From Mycetocola zhadangensis (GTDB lineage Bacteria > Actinomycetota > Actinomycetes > Actinomycetales > Microbacteriaceae), in contig NZ_RCWJ01000004.1 of assembly GCF_003668565.1 (NCBI RefSeq), positions 310,001-374,000 of the forward strand: 64,000 bases of DNA. Reading direction: 5' to 3'. Below are positions 1 to 8,681 of the stretch, piece after piece. The notes below the pieces were generated by a model. It worked only from the letters and a program-made list of their open reading frames with translations. It was not told the DNA's origin and did not search any database. Each line of letters opens with the position of its first letter. Position 1 is the stretch's first letter. Position numbers and translations under genes: made by a program.

Positions 1-175
1 TCAGCTCGACCCGGTCGTCTCCGGCCTTACCGCTCTTGTCGTGGTGACGGCTGACCTTGACCTCGAATGCGAGGGCTCGGTCTGACAGGTGGGCTACTTT
101 CGCTGATTTCTCCTCGACGTAATCGCGGAAGCGATCAGTGAGTCCCAGGCCTTGTCCGACAATGTTAATTTCCAC
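1..175 (-). CDS. hpf: Ribosome hibernation promoting factor (partial, N-terminal 58 residues)
   Basis: Only the first 58 codons lie in the window; the gene continues off the left edge. The translation starts VEINIVGQGLGLTDRFRDYV and continues with a helix rich in E and K and the segment EVKVSRHH, which matches the N-terminal beta-alpha-beta fold of HPF/RaiA (S30AE) proteins. These bind the 30S subunit at the A and P sites and drive 70S inactivation or 100S dimerisation in stationary phase. The start is a GTG at 173-175, preceded on the minus strand by GGGAGG with 5 nt spacing. The C-terminal dimerisation domain expected of the long HPF form cannot be checked here. Confidence 0.85.
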   Translation of the reverse strand, partial: MEINIVGQGLGLTDRFRDYVEEKSAKVAHLSDRALAFEVKVSRHHDKSGKAGDDRVEL

Positions 176-285
176 GTCAACCTCCCAGATCAGGCGTCCC
201 GCCGCATAATCATGGGCGGTCCTTTCGCGCCTTTAGCCCCACGGTAGTCCGCGGGGGGAGATAAGTCACTCAGCAAACTGTGTGG

Positions 286-981
286 TTACGGCCGGGGTAG
301 AATGCGCCGTGGCGTCGCGGCGAGCACCACCCCACCGAGGACTCGTGCACCCGATTGCTCGAGCGCTCGACGCGCTTCGAGCAGCGTTGCGCCGGTGGTC
401 ACGACGTCGTCGACGATGAGGTAGCAGCGCCCCGTCGCGCGGTTGCGTGCGCGGAGCGATCCGGTCAGATTGCGCTGTCTGCCGGCGATTCCCAACCCGA
501 TCTGGTCGTCCGGCTGTCGGACGAGGGCGAGCGGATGCTCCGCGGCGAGGCGCGCATTAGCCACGAGCCTGTCGACGGGCCGGTATCCCCTTCTCCGGTA
601 GGCGGACCGGCTCGATGGAATCGTGGCGAGCGTCACATCGGCCACGGTGCCTGCCCGAGCGGGCAGCTCAGTGAGGGCCCGGTCGAACGCCGAGCGGAGA
701 AGGCCGCCGAGCGCTGCGGCAACGTCTGTCCGCTGCTCATTTTTGAGTGCGAGGAGAGCACGACGAACAACACCGTCGTAGTCTGTCGCCGCCCACACCG
801 GAAACCCGTCGTCGAGCTCACGAACTGCGGGAGGTTTCGGAACGCTGGCCAGACAGGCGTCGCAGAGCGCGGCATCCGCTTGCCCACAACCCACGCAGGC
901 AACCGGGAGAAGCACCCCGATCGCCTCGCGAAGGGCTCGGCCGACGACCTGCGCGACCGGGGTGCTGTCGGAGACCTCCAT
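286..981 (-). CDS. comF: ComF family phosphoribosyltransferase-like protein
   Basis: 231 residues, normal for ComF/GntX-type proteins. An N-terminal zinc-ribbon-like pair of CxxC motifs is visible at Cys29/Cys32 and Cys40/Cys43, and the C-terminal PRPP-binding signature LIVDDVVTTGAT lies at about residues 187-199. Family members support DNA uptake in naturally competent bacteria, but in actinobacteria without a visible competence operon the role is unknown. It sits between lpqB (87 nt upstream) and the hpf gene on the same strand, an arrangement common in actinobacteria. No strong ribosome binding site is visible before the ATG, so the exact start is less certain than the gene. Confidence 0.85.
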   Translation of the reverse strand: MEVSDSTPVAQVVGRALREAIGVLLPVACVGCGQADAALCDACLASVPKPPAVRELDDGFPVWAATDYDGVVRRALLALKNEQRTDVAAALGGLLRSAFDRALTELPARAGTVADVTLATIPSSRSAYRRRGYRPVDRLVANARLAAEHPLALVRQPDDQIGLGIAGRQRNLTGSLRARNRATGRCYLIVDDVVTTGATLLEARRALEQSGARVLGGVVLAATPRRILPRP

Positions 982-1068
982 CCGCTTAGCTTTGCGCGCG
1001 CAGCGATCGCGGAACCGGGAGTTGCACGATCGGGGGAAAGCCCGCCGTGCAGCCCGGCCTGTGGACAG

Positions 1069-2760
1069 TTAGCTCGGGCTCCCAAGCTGGGTGGCCAGGA
1101 ACGCCACCCCGCTCGCGGTTGTCTGCCAGAGCGACGTGCGCAGTACCCGCACGTCACCCGCAGACGACAGCGCACGAAGTTGCTTGGTCGTGTTTCCCCC
1201 AACGATCTGCACGGCGTCGTCGAGGGTGGCCAGCCGCGTCGATTCTCCGCCGATCACCTGGGTGACGACCTCGCCCCGACCGTCGGACGAGCTCGTCAGG
1301 GACGCGACGGTGATCTCGTCGATCCAGGTGGCGGAGAGGCCAGCGCCGTCACCGACCGCGAGCACGAGCGGATCGCCGAGGCTGACCGGGGTGTTGTCTG
1401 CGGCGCGAGCGATGCCGGCAACGAGGAGCCGGGGTTCGCCAGCCGTGCGGACCAGGGCGAGGAGCCTTGTGCCATCCCGCGACACCTGGATGGACTGGAT
1501 GCTCGACGCGTCTGGCCAGCTCGACATCACCGGTGACTGCGAACCGTCTGCGCGGATGGCCAGGAGCGAACCTGGCTCGCCCTCCGGGACACTCCAGATG
1601 AAACCGAATCGATCGAGTGACGGGGCGATGAGACCCGCCCTGCCGTCGACGCGAAGGCCTGAGGTTTGCGACTGCCGCACGGCGTACACGCCGTCCGGCG
1701 TTCTGACCGCCGCGAGCGAGTGACTCGGGTTGACGACCGCCGCCGTTGCGCTGAGTGCCTCGATCTGCGGGCTGATGCCGGGGAGCCGCTCGACGGCGCC
1801 GCCGCTGAGGAAACCGAAACCGTCCTCGGTCATGGCGAGCGGCCGCGGGTCCACCCGTGGTCCTGGGATCGCGAGCACCGGGATGTCCTGAACGTTGCCG
1901 CTCACCGCGATGCTGACCGAGTTGATGGTCGACACACCGCTGAGACTCGCGGAGAGCTGCGCCTGCATGCGCTGCAGCGTCAGATCGTCTGCTTCGAACG
2001 CCTCACTGTTGAGGTCAACCTGCGCCACGTCACTGACGATGGGCACGGCGTTGCGGGTCAGCTGGGTGCCCTCGGGGAACGCCGATGTCACAGCGCCGAC
2101 AAGCCACTCGCTTGGCCCGTCGAGCAGGGCGTTGACGATCTGTGTTCCCGTCGACGCGCGCGATGGGAACCAGCGCAGGTCGGGGACGAGGTGCGTCCAT
2201 GACGGGTCAAAGAAGCTCAGTGCGTACGGATTGAAGACCTCGCTGAACTTCTGCTCGTCGAGCACGACTCCGTCCGGTGCTGAGTTGATCCGCCACTGGC
2301 CGTCCACCTGCACGAGCGCGAACACCCGGGTGGTCGGTTGCAGGTCGCTGAACTCGACGTACTCCCCCGACCCGTCGACAGATGCGACAGGCACAAGGCT
2401 GACCTGCATGGTGAGAGCGTCCACCGAGGTGAATGCTCGCTGGTTGGCCTCGTCGATGAGCGCGCTCGCGTCAGGGTTCCAGGTCGATTGGATCGACGGC
2501 GAGAGGTACTCACGTGCTGTCGCGTAGTCGTCGCGCGGGCTCGAGGCCGCGTCGATGAAACCGCGCAGGATCTGCTCCTGCGTCGCGTCCTTCTCGGGTC
2601 CCTGGGCGAGGAACTCGATCTCCGGGTCCTCGTCGGTCGGAACGACCTGCCCGATCTGCGGTGCACCCGATTGCGGGATGCCTGCACAACCGGTGACGAG
2701 GACGGCCAGCGCGAGCGCCAGCCCAGTCGCGAGGGTGCTTCTCAGCCGCCTGCGGGTCAT
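1069..2760 (-). CDS. lpqB: Lipoprotein LpqB
   Basis: 563 residues with a lipoprotein signal peptide: basic start, hydrophobic core and lipobox LVTGC with the modified cysteine at residue 25. The middle contains a GerMN-like segment (about residues 180-310) and the C-terminal half looks like a beta-propeller, the architecture of LpqB. In mycobacteria LpqB interacts with the extracytoplasmic part of MtrB and modulates MtrA signalling. Its ATG overlaps the mtrB stop codon in an ATGA at 2757-2760, so translation is probably coupled. An in-frame upstream extension exists, but it would run through mtrB and would displace the signal peptide, so the start at 2760 was chosen. Confidence 0.93.
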   Translation of the reverse strand: MTRRRLRSTLATGLALALAVLVTGCAGIPQSGAPQIGQVVPTDEDPEIEFLAQGPEKDATQEQILRGFIDAASSPRDDYATAREYLSPSIQSTWNPDASALIDEANQRAFTSVDALTMQVSLVPVASVDGSGEYVEFSDLQPTTRVFALVQVDGQWRINSAPDGVVLDEQKFSEVFNPYALSFFDPSWTHLVPDLRWFPSRASTGTQIVNALLDGPSEWLVGAVTSAFPEGTQLTRNAVPIVSDVAQVDLNSEAFEADDLTLQRMQAQLSASLSGVSTINSVSIAVSGNVQDIPVLAIPGPRVDPRPLAMTEDGFGFLSGGAVERLPGISPQIEALSATAAVVNPSHSLAAVRTPDGVYAVRQSQTSGLRVDGRAGLIAPSLDRFGFIWSVPEGEPGSLLAIRADGSQSPVMSSWPDASSIQSIQVSRDGTRLLALVRTAGEPRLLVAGIARAADNTPVSLGDPLVLAVGDGAGLSATWIDEITVASLTSSSDGRGEVVTQVIGGESTRLATLDDAVQIVGGNTTKQLRALSSAGDVRVLRTSLWQTTASGVAFLATQLGSPS

Positions 2761-4454
2761 GAGCGTTCCTCTCTCACTTGCGTCGGAGCATCCGCTCGAT
2801 CGATCGCGGGGGAAGGACCGTCCGCGTCCTCGGGGGGAAGCGGGAGCGGCGACACAGAGAACTCGCCGCCAAGCACGCGCGGCAGGGTGAGCCGGAAGCA
2901 CGTGCCACCGCCGACCCGTGTCCACAGGTCGAGAGTTCCTCCGTGCAGTTGCGCGTCTTCGAGCGCGATGGCGAGGCCGAGGCCGGTGCCGCCGATGGTG
3001 CGTTTGCGCGACGGATCGGCCCGCCAGAACCTGTCGAAGACCCGCTCGGAGTCGGCCTCGGTCATTCCGTGCCCGTAGTCACGGACGGTGAGAGCGACGG
3101 CCTGCTCGTTGCTGTCGACCACCACGACGATCGGGCGTCCTTCGCCGTGCTCGATGGCGTTGCCGAGGAGGTTCCGAACCACGCGGCGGATGCGCCGCGG
3201 GTCGGCCTCGACAGGCGAGTAGCCGCCCGGCGCGACAAGTCGGATCTCTGACCCCTTCTGCTCGGCGAGCGACGCAACACCATCGATGGAGTCCTCGGCC
3301 AAGTGAATGAGGCTGGTCGGCTCGATTTCAAGCTGCACAGACCCGGCGTCGTACCGTGAAATTTCGAGCAGGTCGGCGAGCAGCACCTCGAAGCGCTGGG
3401 TTTGGGTGTGCAGCAGCTCGGTCGTGCGGGCCATGGCAGGCGGATAGGTGTCGCGCTGGTCGTAGAGCACGTCGCCCGCGAGCCGGATCGTGGTGAGCGG
3501 GGTGCGGAGCTCGTGCGAGACATCGGACACAAAGCGCTGCTGGACCTGGGACAGGTCGGCAAGTTCCTTGATCTGCTTCTGCATGCTGTCGGCCATGCCG
3601 TTGAACGACTGAGCGAGCGTCGCGAGTTCATCCTCGCCCTTTTCAGGAATTCGAACCTCAAGATCTCCGGATGCCAGTCGCTGGCTGGTCTCGGCCGCCA
3701 CACGAATCGGGTTGGCAACGAGGCGCACAACCACCCAGGCGACGGACGCCAGGAGGATCAGGAGGGTGAGCCCGCCGATGAAGAGGGTGCGTTGAACGAA
3801 GAGCAGCGTCTCCTCGGTGTCGACCAGGTTGTAGCCGATGTAGATTTCGTACCTGCTGCCCTCAGGCAGGGTGATTTCGGTTCCGACCACGATGCCGGGG
3901 TTGGTTCCACCGTTCGACGCCGGAAGTGAGACCGACTGCCACCACTGTTCGTCAGGGTTCTTCTGCACACTCGCGCGGAGGGCGTCGCTGATCACCCCGC
4001 TGAGCTGGGGGCTCTCGAAGTCCTGTGGAGCGACGGCGCTCGGCGATTGGCCCGGTGTGCGGTAGCCGGCGATGAGGGTGGAGCTTGAGGCGCGGGCGAT
4101 CTCGGTGCGCGCGGCGCTCATCAGCTCCTGGATGCCGGCCCGGTCCTGGTCGCTCGAGGAGTCGAGGATGTTCTGGGCAGACGATGTCGCACGGAACGAG
4201 TCCTGCTGCACCTGGTCGACGCGGGAGGAGAAGAGGTCGTTGCCGATCGACAACGACATGTAAATGCTCGAAATGAGCACGGCGGCGAGCGACAACCCGA
4301 GGGTGACGATGACGGTGCGGAACTGCAGCGACCGTCGCCACGAGCGGACCACCCGGGTTGGCCAGGTCCTCCAGTTCGCGAGTCGCGCTCCGGCGACCCC
4401 TGCGTTGGCGCCGTACCCCGCTGGGCTCGCCGTCGATTCCCGGCTGAACACCAT
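2757..4454 (-). CDS. mtrB: Sensor histidine kinase MtrB
   Basis: 565 residues. Two membrane segments (about residues 47-70 and 226-248) flank an extracytoplasmic sensor region. A HAMP domain follows (about 249-300), then the H-box VSHELRTPL with phospho-acceptor His314, an N-box region and the G-box GGTGLGLAIALEDAQLHGG. It phosphorylates MtrA. The MtrAB pair controls cell-wall hydrolase genes, septation and osmotic responses in actinobacteria. It lies 5 nt downstream of mtrA and overlaps lpqB by 4 nt, giving a three-gene operon. Complete, nothing missing among the kinase motifs. Confidence 0.95.
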   Translation of the reverse strand: MVFSRESTASPAGYGANAGVAGARLANWRTWPTRVVRSWRRSLQFRTVIVTLGLSLAAVLISSIYMSLSIGNDLFSSRVDQVQQDSFRATSSAQNILDSSSDQDRAGIQELMSAARTEIARASSSTLIAGYRTPGQSPSAVAPQDFESPQLSGVISDALRASVQKNPDEQWWQSVSLPASNGGTNPGIVVGTEITLPEGSRYEIYIGYNLVDTEETLLFVQRTLFIGGLTLLILLASVAWVVVRLVANPIRVAAETSQRLASGDLEVRIPEKGEDELATLAQSFNGMADSMQKQIKELADLSQVQQRFVSDVSHELRTPLTTIRLAGDVLYDQRDTYPPAMARTTELLHTQTQRFEVLLADLLEISRYDAGSVQLEIEPTSLIHLAEDSIDGVASLAEQKGSEIRLVAPGGYSPVEADPRRIRRVVRNLLGNAIEHGEGRPIVVVVDSNEQAVALTVRDYGHGMTEADSERVFDRFWRADPSRKRTIGGTGLGLAIALEDAQLHGGTLDLWTRVGGGTCFRLTLPRVLGGEFSVSPLPLPPEDADGPSPAIDRADAPTQVREERS

Positions 4455-4459
4455 GCCAG

Positions 4460-5149
4460 CTATTGCGCGGCGGCGCCGGTGCCGGCGCGGTAGCCGACAC
4501 CTCGAACCGTCATTACGATGCGCGGGTTATCAGGGTCGAACTCGACCTTGGCGCGGAGGCGCTGCACGTGCACGTTGACCAGGCGGGTGTCTGCCTTGTA
4601 GTGGTAGCCCCACACCTGCTCGAGCAGCATTTCGCGGGTGAATACCTGTTGCGGCTTCGACGCCAGGGTGAGCAGCAGGTCGAACTCGAGGGGGGTCAGG
4701 TTGATGGCTGTGTCGCCACGGCGCACCTCGTGCCCGGCGACGTCGAGGACGAGGTCGCCGATCTGCAGCGTGTCCAGGGCCTGCTGCGGTGCTGGGCGCA
4801 GCCGGGTGCGGATGCGAGCGACGAGCTCCTTGGGGTTGAACGGCTTGACCATGTAGTCATCCGCCCCTGATTCGAGCCCCTTGACCACATCGGCCGTGTC
4901 GGTTTTGGCCGTGAGCATGATAATCGGCACGCCCGATTCCGCACGAATGCGGGTGCATACCTCAATGCCGTCGATGCCAGGAAGCATGAGGTCGAGAAGA
5001 ACGAGGTCGGGCTTGACCTCGTGGAAGGCGTCAACTGCGCCACTTCCGTCGGCGCAGAAGTGTGGCTCGAAGCCTTCGGTTCGCAACACGATGCCGATCA
5101 TCTCGGCCAGTGCTGTGTCGTCGTCGACCACCAGGATCCGTGCGTTCAT
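4460..5149 (-). CDS. mtrA: Response regulator MtrA (OmpR family)
   Basis: 229 residues, typical for MtrA. The receiver domain shows the acidic pair DD at residues 9-10, phospho-acceptor Asp53 in VLLDLMLPG, the conserved Thr and the Lys in VKPFNP. The C-terminal half is a winged-helix DNA-binding domain ending in the recognition helix region with the motif RLVNVHVQRLRAK. It is the first gene of the mtrA-mtrB-lpqB operon. The ATG is preceded by GAGG 4 nt upstream. The 194-bp region between this gene and the divergent gene at 5344 must hold both promoters. Confidence 0.96.
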   Translation of the reverse strand: MNARILVVDDDTALAEMIGIVLRTEGFEPHFCADGSGAVDAFHEVKPDLVLLDLMLPGIDGIEVCTRIRAESGVPIIMLTAKTDTADVVKGLESGADDYMVKPFNPKELVARIRTRLRPAPQQALDTLQIGDLVLDVAGHEVRRGDTAINLTPLEFDLLLTLASKPQQVFTREMLLEQVWGYHYKADTRLVNVHVQRLRAKVEFDPDNPRIVMTVRGVGYRAGTGAAAQ

Positions 5150-5343
5150 ACGCCTCGTTCTCGTTTCTTCGACCGGCTTTGGGCATCCGGGCGCTCGGTA
5201 CTCTGGAACAGATTACTGGCTCCAGCCGGGGACCTTCTGATGAACAGCATTTTTCCACGGTCCGGGCGCAGGATCGGAGGTGTGCGGGAGCTGGATATGC
5301 CACGATGAACGAAGGCAAGTTTTCGCTACGAGGGGGCCACTGA

Positions 5344-6696
5344 GTGACTCACGACCAGAACTGGCAGGCACCGGGATCGGCTGAAGAGCCGCCCCGCTAT
5401 GGCGAGCGCGTTCCGCAATCGCCGCCAGCACCGCAGCAGGCACCGCAGAGCCAGCAACCGCCTGCCGGTCAGCCGCAGCAGTACCCGCAGGTGAACCCCC
5501 CTTCTGGCGCGAACCCGTACGGCCAGAACCCCTACCCCTCACAGCCCTCAGGGCAGGGTCAGTACGGCCAGAATCCGTGGGGCCAGCAACCGTACGGCGC
5601 TCCGCAGTTCTCCCAGCCCGGCTGGACCCCTCCCCCCAAACCGGGGCTCATCCCACTTCGACCGCTTGGATTCGGCACCCTTCTTGGGGCTCCTTTCCTC
5701 GCTCTCAAGCGCAACCCCAAGGCGACATTCGGCAGTGCATTACTTGTGCAGGCCATCAGCGTCGTGATCAGCCTTCTGGTGATTGGCGCCATCACGTTCT
5801 TCTTTGTGTCCCGGATCAGCTCCGCCTCGGCCGAGGATCAGGACGCGATCGCCGCTGGCGGTGTCGCCGCAATCCTGCTCGGCGCGCTCATTCCGTTCCT
5901 CATCACCCTAATCGGCACGGTCTTCCTGCAGGGGGTCATCGTCAATGAGGTCGCTCGGTCGACCCTCGGCGAGAAACTCACACTCAAGGCCGTGTGGAAG
6001 GCCACCTGGCCGAGGTTCGGACACCTGCTGCTCTGGGTTCTCGTGGCGACTGTCGCGTTCACCATTGTGCTCGCGGTCCTGGTCGGGATCGTCTGGATGC
6101 TCGTTGTGCTCGGCGGCGGGTTTATCGCGGCCGGTATCATCCTGGCCATCCTCGCCGGCATCGCCCTGATCGTCGTCGGGGTCTGGCTGAGCATCAAACT
6201 GTCGATCGTCCCGAGTGTGATCGTTCTCGAGCGCGCGTCGATGGGAGCCGCGATCCGCCGGTCATGGCGGCTCACCGACGGCTACTTCTGGCGCACCCTC
6301 GGCGTTCAGTACCTCATCGCCTTCATCGTCGGAACTGTGTCGCAGGTTGTTCTCACCCCGGTGAGCGTGCTCTATGTGATGGCGTTGTCAGCCGTCGACC
6401 CGACGGGAACAAGTGCCGAAAGCTGGGTTGGCCCTCTCGTGCTTTACGCGATCATGATTGTTCTGTCCCTGCTCGTCGGGTCGATCACTTCCGTGGTTTC
6501 ATCGGCGGCCATCGCCCTGATCTATGTCGACCTGCGGATGCGTAAGGAGGGGCTCGACCTCGAGCTGATCCGGTTCGTTGAGGCGCGGCAGACCGGAAAC
6601 GCAACGGTTGAGGACCCCTATCTTCTTCAGGCGAGCGGCCGTCCGACGCCGATGGGGCAGGCCGGGCCTGCCGGGTCTGGTTCGCCGTGGGCCTAG
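5344..6696 (+). CDS. Proline/glutamine-rich membrane protein, glycerophosphoryl diester phosphodiesterase membrane-domain type
   Basis: 450 residues, GTG start with AGGGGG about 8 nt upstream. Residues 1-100 are low-complexity and rich in P, Q, G and Y (many NPYGQ-like units), likely a disordered cytoplasmic region. The rest holds about six hydrophobic segments, the first near residues 129-157, resembling the membrane domain that is fused to glycerophosphodiester phosphodiesterases in some Firmicutes; no phosphodiesterase catalytic domain is present. Its stop overlaps the GTG of the DUF4129 gene, so it heads an operon with DUF4129, DUF4350, MoxR and DUF58. Function unknown; an envelope role is suggested only by context. 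Confidence 0.75.
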   Translation: MTHDQNWQAPGSAEEPPRYGERVPQSPPAPQQAPQSQQPPAGQPQQYPQVNPPSGANPYGQNPYPSQPSGQGQYGQNPWGQQPYGAPQFSQPGWTPPPKPGLIPLRPLGFGTLLGAPFLALKRNPKATFGSALLVQAISVVISLLVIGAITFFFVSRISSASAEDQDAIAAGGVAAILLGALIPFLITLIGTVFLQGVIVNEVARSTLGEKLTLKAVWKATWPRFGHLLLWVLVATVAFTIVLAVLVGIVWMLVVLGGGFIAAGIILAILAGIALIVVGVWLSIKLSIVPSVIVLERASMGAAIRRSWRLTDGYFWRTLGVQYLIAFIVGTVSQVVLTPVSVLYVMALSAVDPTGTSAESWVGPLVLYAIMIVLSLLVGSITSVVSSAAIALIYVDLRMRKEGLDLELIRFVEARQTGNATVEDPYLLQASGRPTPMGQAGPAGSGSPWA

Positions 6697-7373
6697 CTGG
6701 CGCGTGGGGTGTGCCTGGCGGAGCACCGCTCGACGTGCCCGTCGACCCGACGGCGCCCGAGGCGCGGGACTGGTTGGTCGACGAGTTGTCGAAGCCCGAG
6801 TATGCCGCGGCGCAGCCGAGCCTGTTCGATCGGTTGAGCCAGGCGTTTTTTGAGTGGCTGGAGCGTCTGTTCCAGCCGGGAGCGTCAGTGCCGACCGACT
6901 GGGTTCCCGTCGCCATCGTGATCGCCATTGTGCTGGCGCTGATCGTCGCGCTTCTCGTCTGGGGTATGCCGCGCCTCAACCGCCGCAGCCGGGTGGCACA
7001 GGGCCTGTTCGGTGAGGATGACACCCGCACGGCCGACGAACTGCGCCGGTCTGCCGAGGGATTCGCCGCCGCCGGCGACTGGACGAACGCGACCCTCGAC
7101 CGGTTCCGCGCGCTCGCTCGGGACCTCACCGAGCGCACCATCGTGTTCGTCTCCCCCGGCACGACGGCCCATGACTTTGCCGGTCGCGCCGCTGAGGCGT
7201 TCCCGGATTCCAGCGACCGCCTCGCCTCGGCCGCCCGCACTTTCGACGATGTGCGCTACCTCGGCACCGACGGAACCGCCGAGCAGTACCGGTTGCTCCG
7301 GGCGCTGGATGTCGAACTCTCCGCCCGCACACCGGCGCGGCTGGAGTCGATCGAAACGGAACCGGCCTCATGA
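6687..7373 (+). CDS. DUF4129 domain-containing membrane protein
   Basis: 228 residues. A short N-terminal extracytoplasmic part precedes one membrane segment (about residues 73-94), followed by a cytoplasmic DUF4129-like domain with the ARDLTERT segment. DUF4129 proteins occur next to MoxR and DUF58 genes and often carry transglutaminase partners; the biochemical role is not established. The GTG start lies inside the end of the previous gene (10 nt overlap) and the stop overlaps the next ATG, so the genes are translationally coupled. Confidence 0.8.
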   Translation: MGLAGAWGVPGGAPLDVPVDPTAPEARDWLVDELSKPEYAAAQPSLFDRLSQAFFEWLERLFQPGASVPTDWVPVAIVIAIVLALIVALLVWGMPRLNRRSRVAQGLFGEDDTRTADELRRSAEGFAAAGDWTNATLDRFRALARDLTERTIVFVSPGTTAHDFAGRAAEAFPDSSDRLASAARTFDDVRYLGTDGTAEQYRLLRALDVELSARTPARLESIETEPAS

Positions 7374-8614
7374 CCGGAAGGCTCCCAACCACGCGACCAG
7401 TGGCATCCGCTTCGCAAGAGAACCACGGTGACCAGGTCACCACGCCGCGGGCTCGCACCGTCGCCCGCCGCTCCGTTTTCTGGATCGGAGTTGCGGTCGT
7501 GGCGATTCTCGTTGTCGCGGCCACGATGCTGCTCACGCGGGGTGGAGCGTCGAGCGGTATCGAGTTGGACCCGGCGAACCCGGCACCGACCGGGGCGAAG
7601 GCCACGGCCGAGGTGCTGCGCGACCAGGGGGTCGACGTGATCCTGCCTGGCAGCTACGGCGAGGCGATGCGTGAGGCGAAACGGCAGGGCACAACTCTGG
7701 CCGTCTTCGACCCGAGCGGATACCTCACTGACGAAAGGCTCTTCGACCTCGTCAGCACAGCGGATTCAACCGTGATTCTCGCACCGACCTTCGCGCAGCT
7801 GCGGGTGGTCGCCCCTGACGTGTTTGCGGCGGGTGTCAGCGACGAGCCTGGCGCACTGGACGCGGACTGCGACCTGCCCGCTGCCGAGCGGGCACAAACG
7901 ATCAGTCCAGGCGCCACCTTCCGGGTGAATTCCGAAACGGATGCCATTACATGCTTCCCCGCGGACACCGACGGTTTCGCTGTGGTGCAGTTGCCGGAGC
8001 AGAACGGCACGCTCACCCTGGTCGGCCCGTCGGAACTGGTCAGCAACGAGTCAGTGATTCTGCACGGCAATGCGGCGTTTGCGCTCGGGCTGCTCGGCGA
8101 AACCGGCCGTCTCGTCTGGTACCTTCCCTCGATCGCCGACGTTGAGGCATCCGGCCCGCCAGACGTTGCCCAGCTGACCCCGAACTGGCTTGTTCCGACG
8201 ACGTCGCTGCTCGCGCTGACCGCGCTCGTCGCCATGTTCTGGCGTGGGCGCAGGTTCGGGCCGCTCGTCGCCGAGAACCTCCCAGTCACCGTGCCTGCCG
8301 GCGAAACGCTCGAGGGTCGCGCCAGGCTCTACCAGCGAATCTCCGCGCGCACCCGCGCGATCGACGCGCTCCGCATTGGAGCGGTTGGCAGACTCGGCCG
8401 CGTGCTCGGGCTGTCCCGTCACGCCACGGTTTATGAGGTAGCGGATGCCTGCGCCTCGGCACTCGGACGGCCTCGCGACGAGATTCGCGGCGTCCTGGTC
8501 GATATCCTTCCGCAGTCCGAACGCGACGTCGTGTCGATCTCGGACGCGCTTGCCAACCTTGAACGGGATACAGCGGCGGCCGTCGATCCACGACCGCCGA
8601 GCCGCCCGTCGTAA
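7370..8614 (+). CDS. DUF4350 domain-containing membrane protein
   Basis: 414 residues. The ATG overlaps the DUF4129 stop in an ATGA. One membrane segment lies near residues 36-56 and a second near 268-290, enclosing an extracytoplasmic DUF4350 domain that resembles a Rossmann-like sensor without obvious catalytic residues. The C-terminal about 120 residues are cytoplasmic and helical. Position between DUF4129 and MoxR is the usual one for this family in actinobacteria. Biochemical function is unknown; a role in MoxR-dependent assembly at the membrane is inferred from the locus. Confidence 0.8.
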   Translation: MTGRLPTTRPVASASQENHGDQVTTPRARTVARRSVFWIGVAVVAILVVAATMLLTRGGASSGIELDPANPAPTGAKATAEVLRDQGVDVILPGSYGEAMREAKRQGTTLAVFDPSGYLTDERLFDLVSTADSTVILAPTFAQLRVVAPDVFAAGVSDEPGALDADCDLPAAERAQTISPGATFRVNSETDAITCFPADTDGFAVVQLPEQNGTLTLVGPSELVSNESVILHGNAAFALGLLGETGRLVWYLPSIADVEASGPPDVAQLTPNWLVPTTSLLALTALVAMFWRGRRFGPLVAENLPVTVPAGETLEGRARLYQRISARTRAIDALRIGAVGRLGRVLGLSRHATVYEVADACASALGRPRDEIRGVLVDILPQSERDVVSISDALANLERDTAAAVDPRPPSRPS

Positions 8615-8681
8615 CGTGGAGCCGACAGCCCCGCCGCCCCATTTCTCCCCCACCGACACTGACAACCGGAAGCAGAACTCG

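Noticed and set aside
355-1536. 393-codon plus-strand frame across comF and lpqB
   Set aside because: It is antisense to two clear genes, has no family motif and no ribosome binding site.
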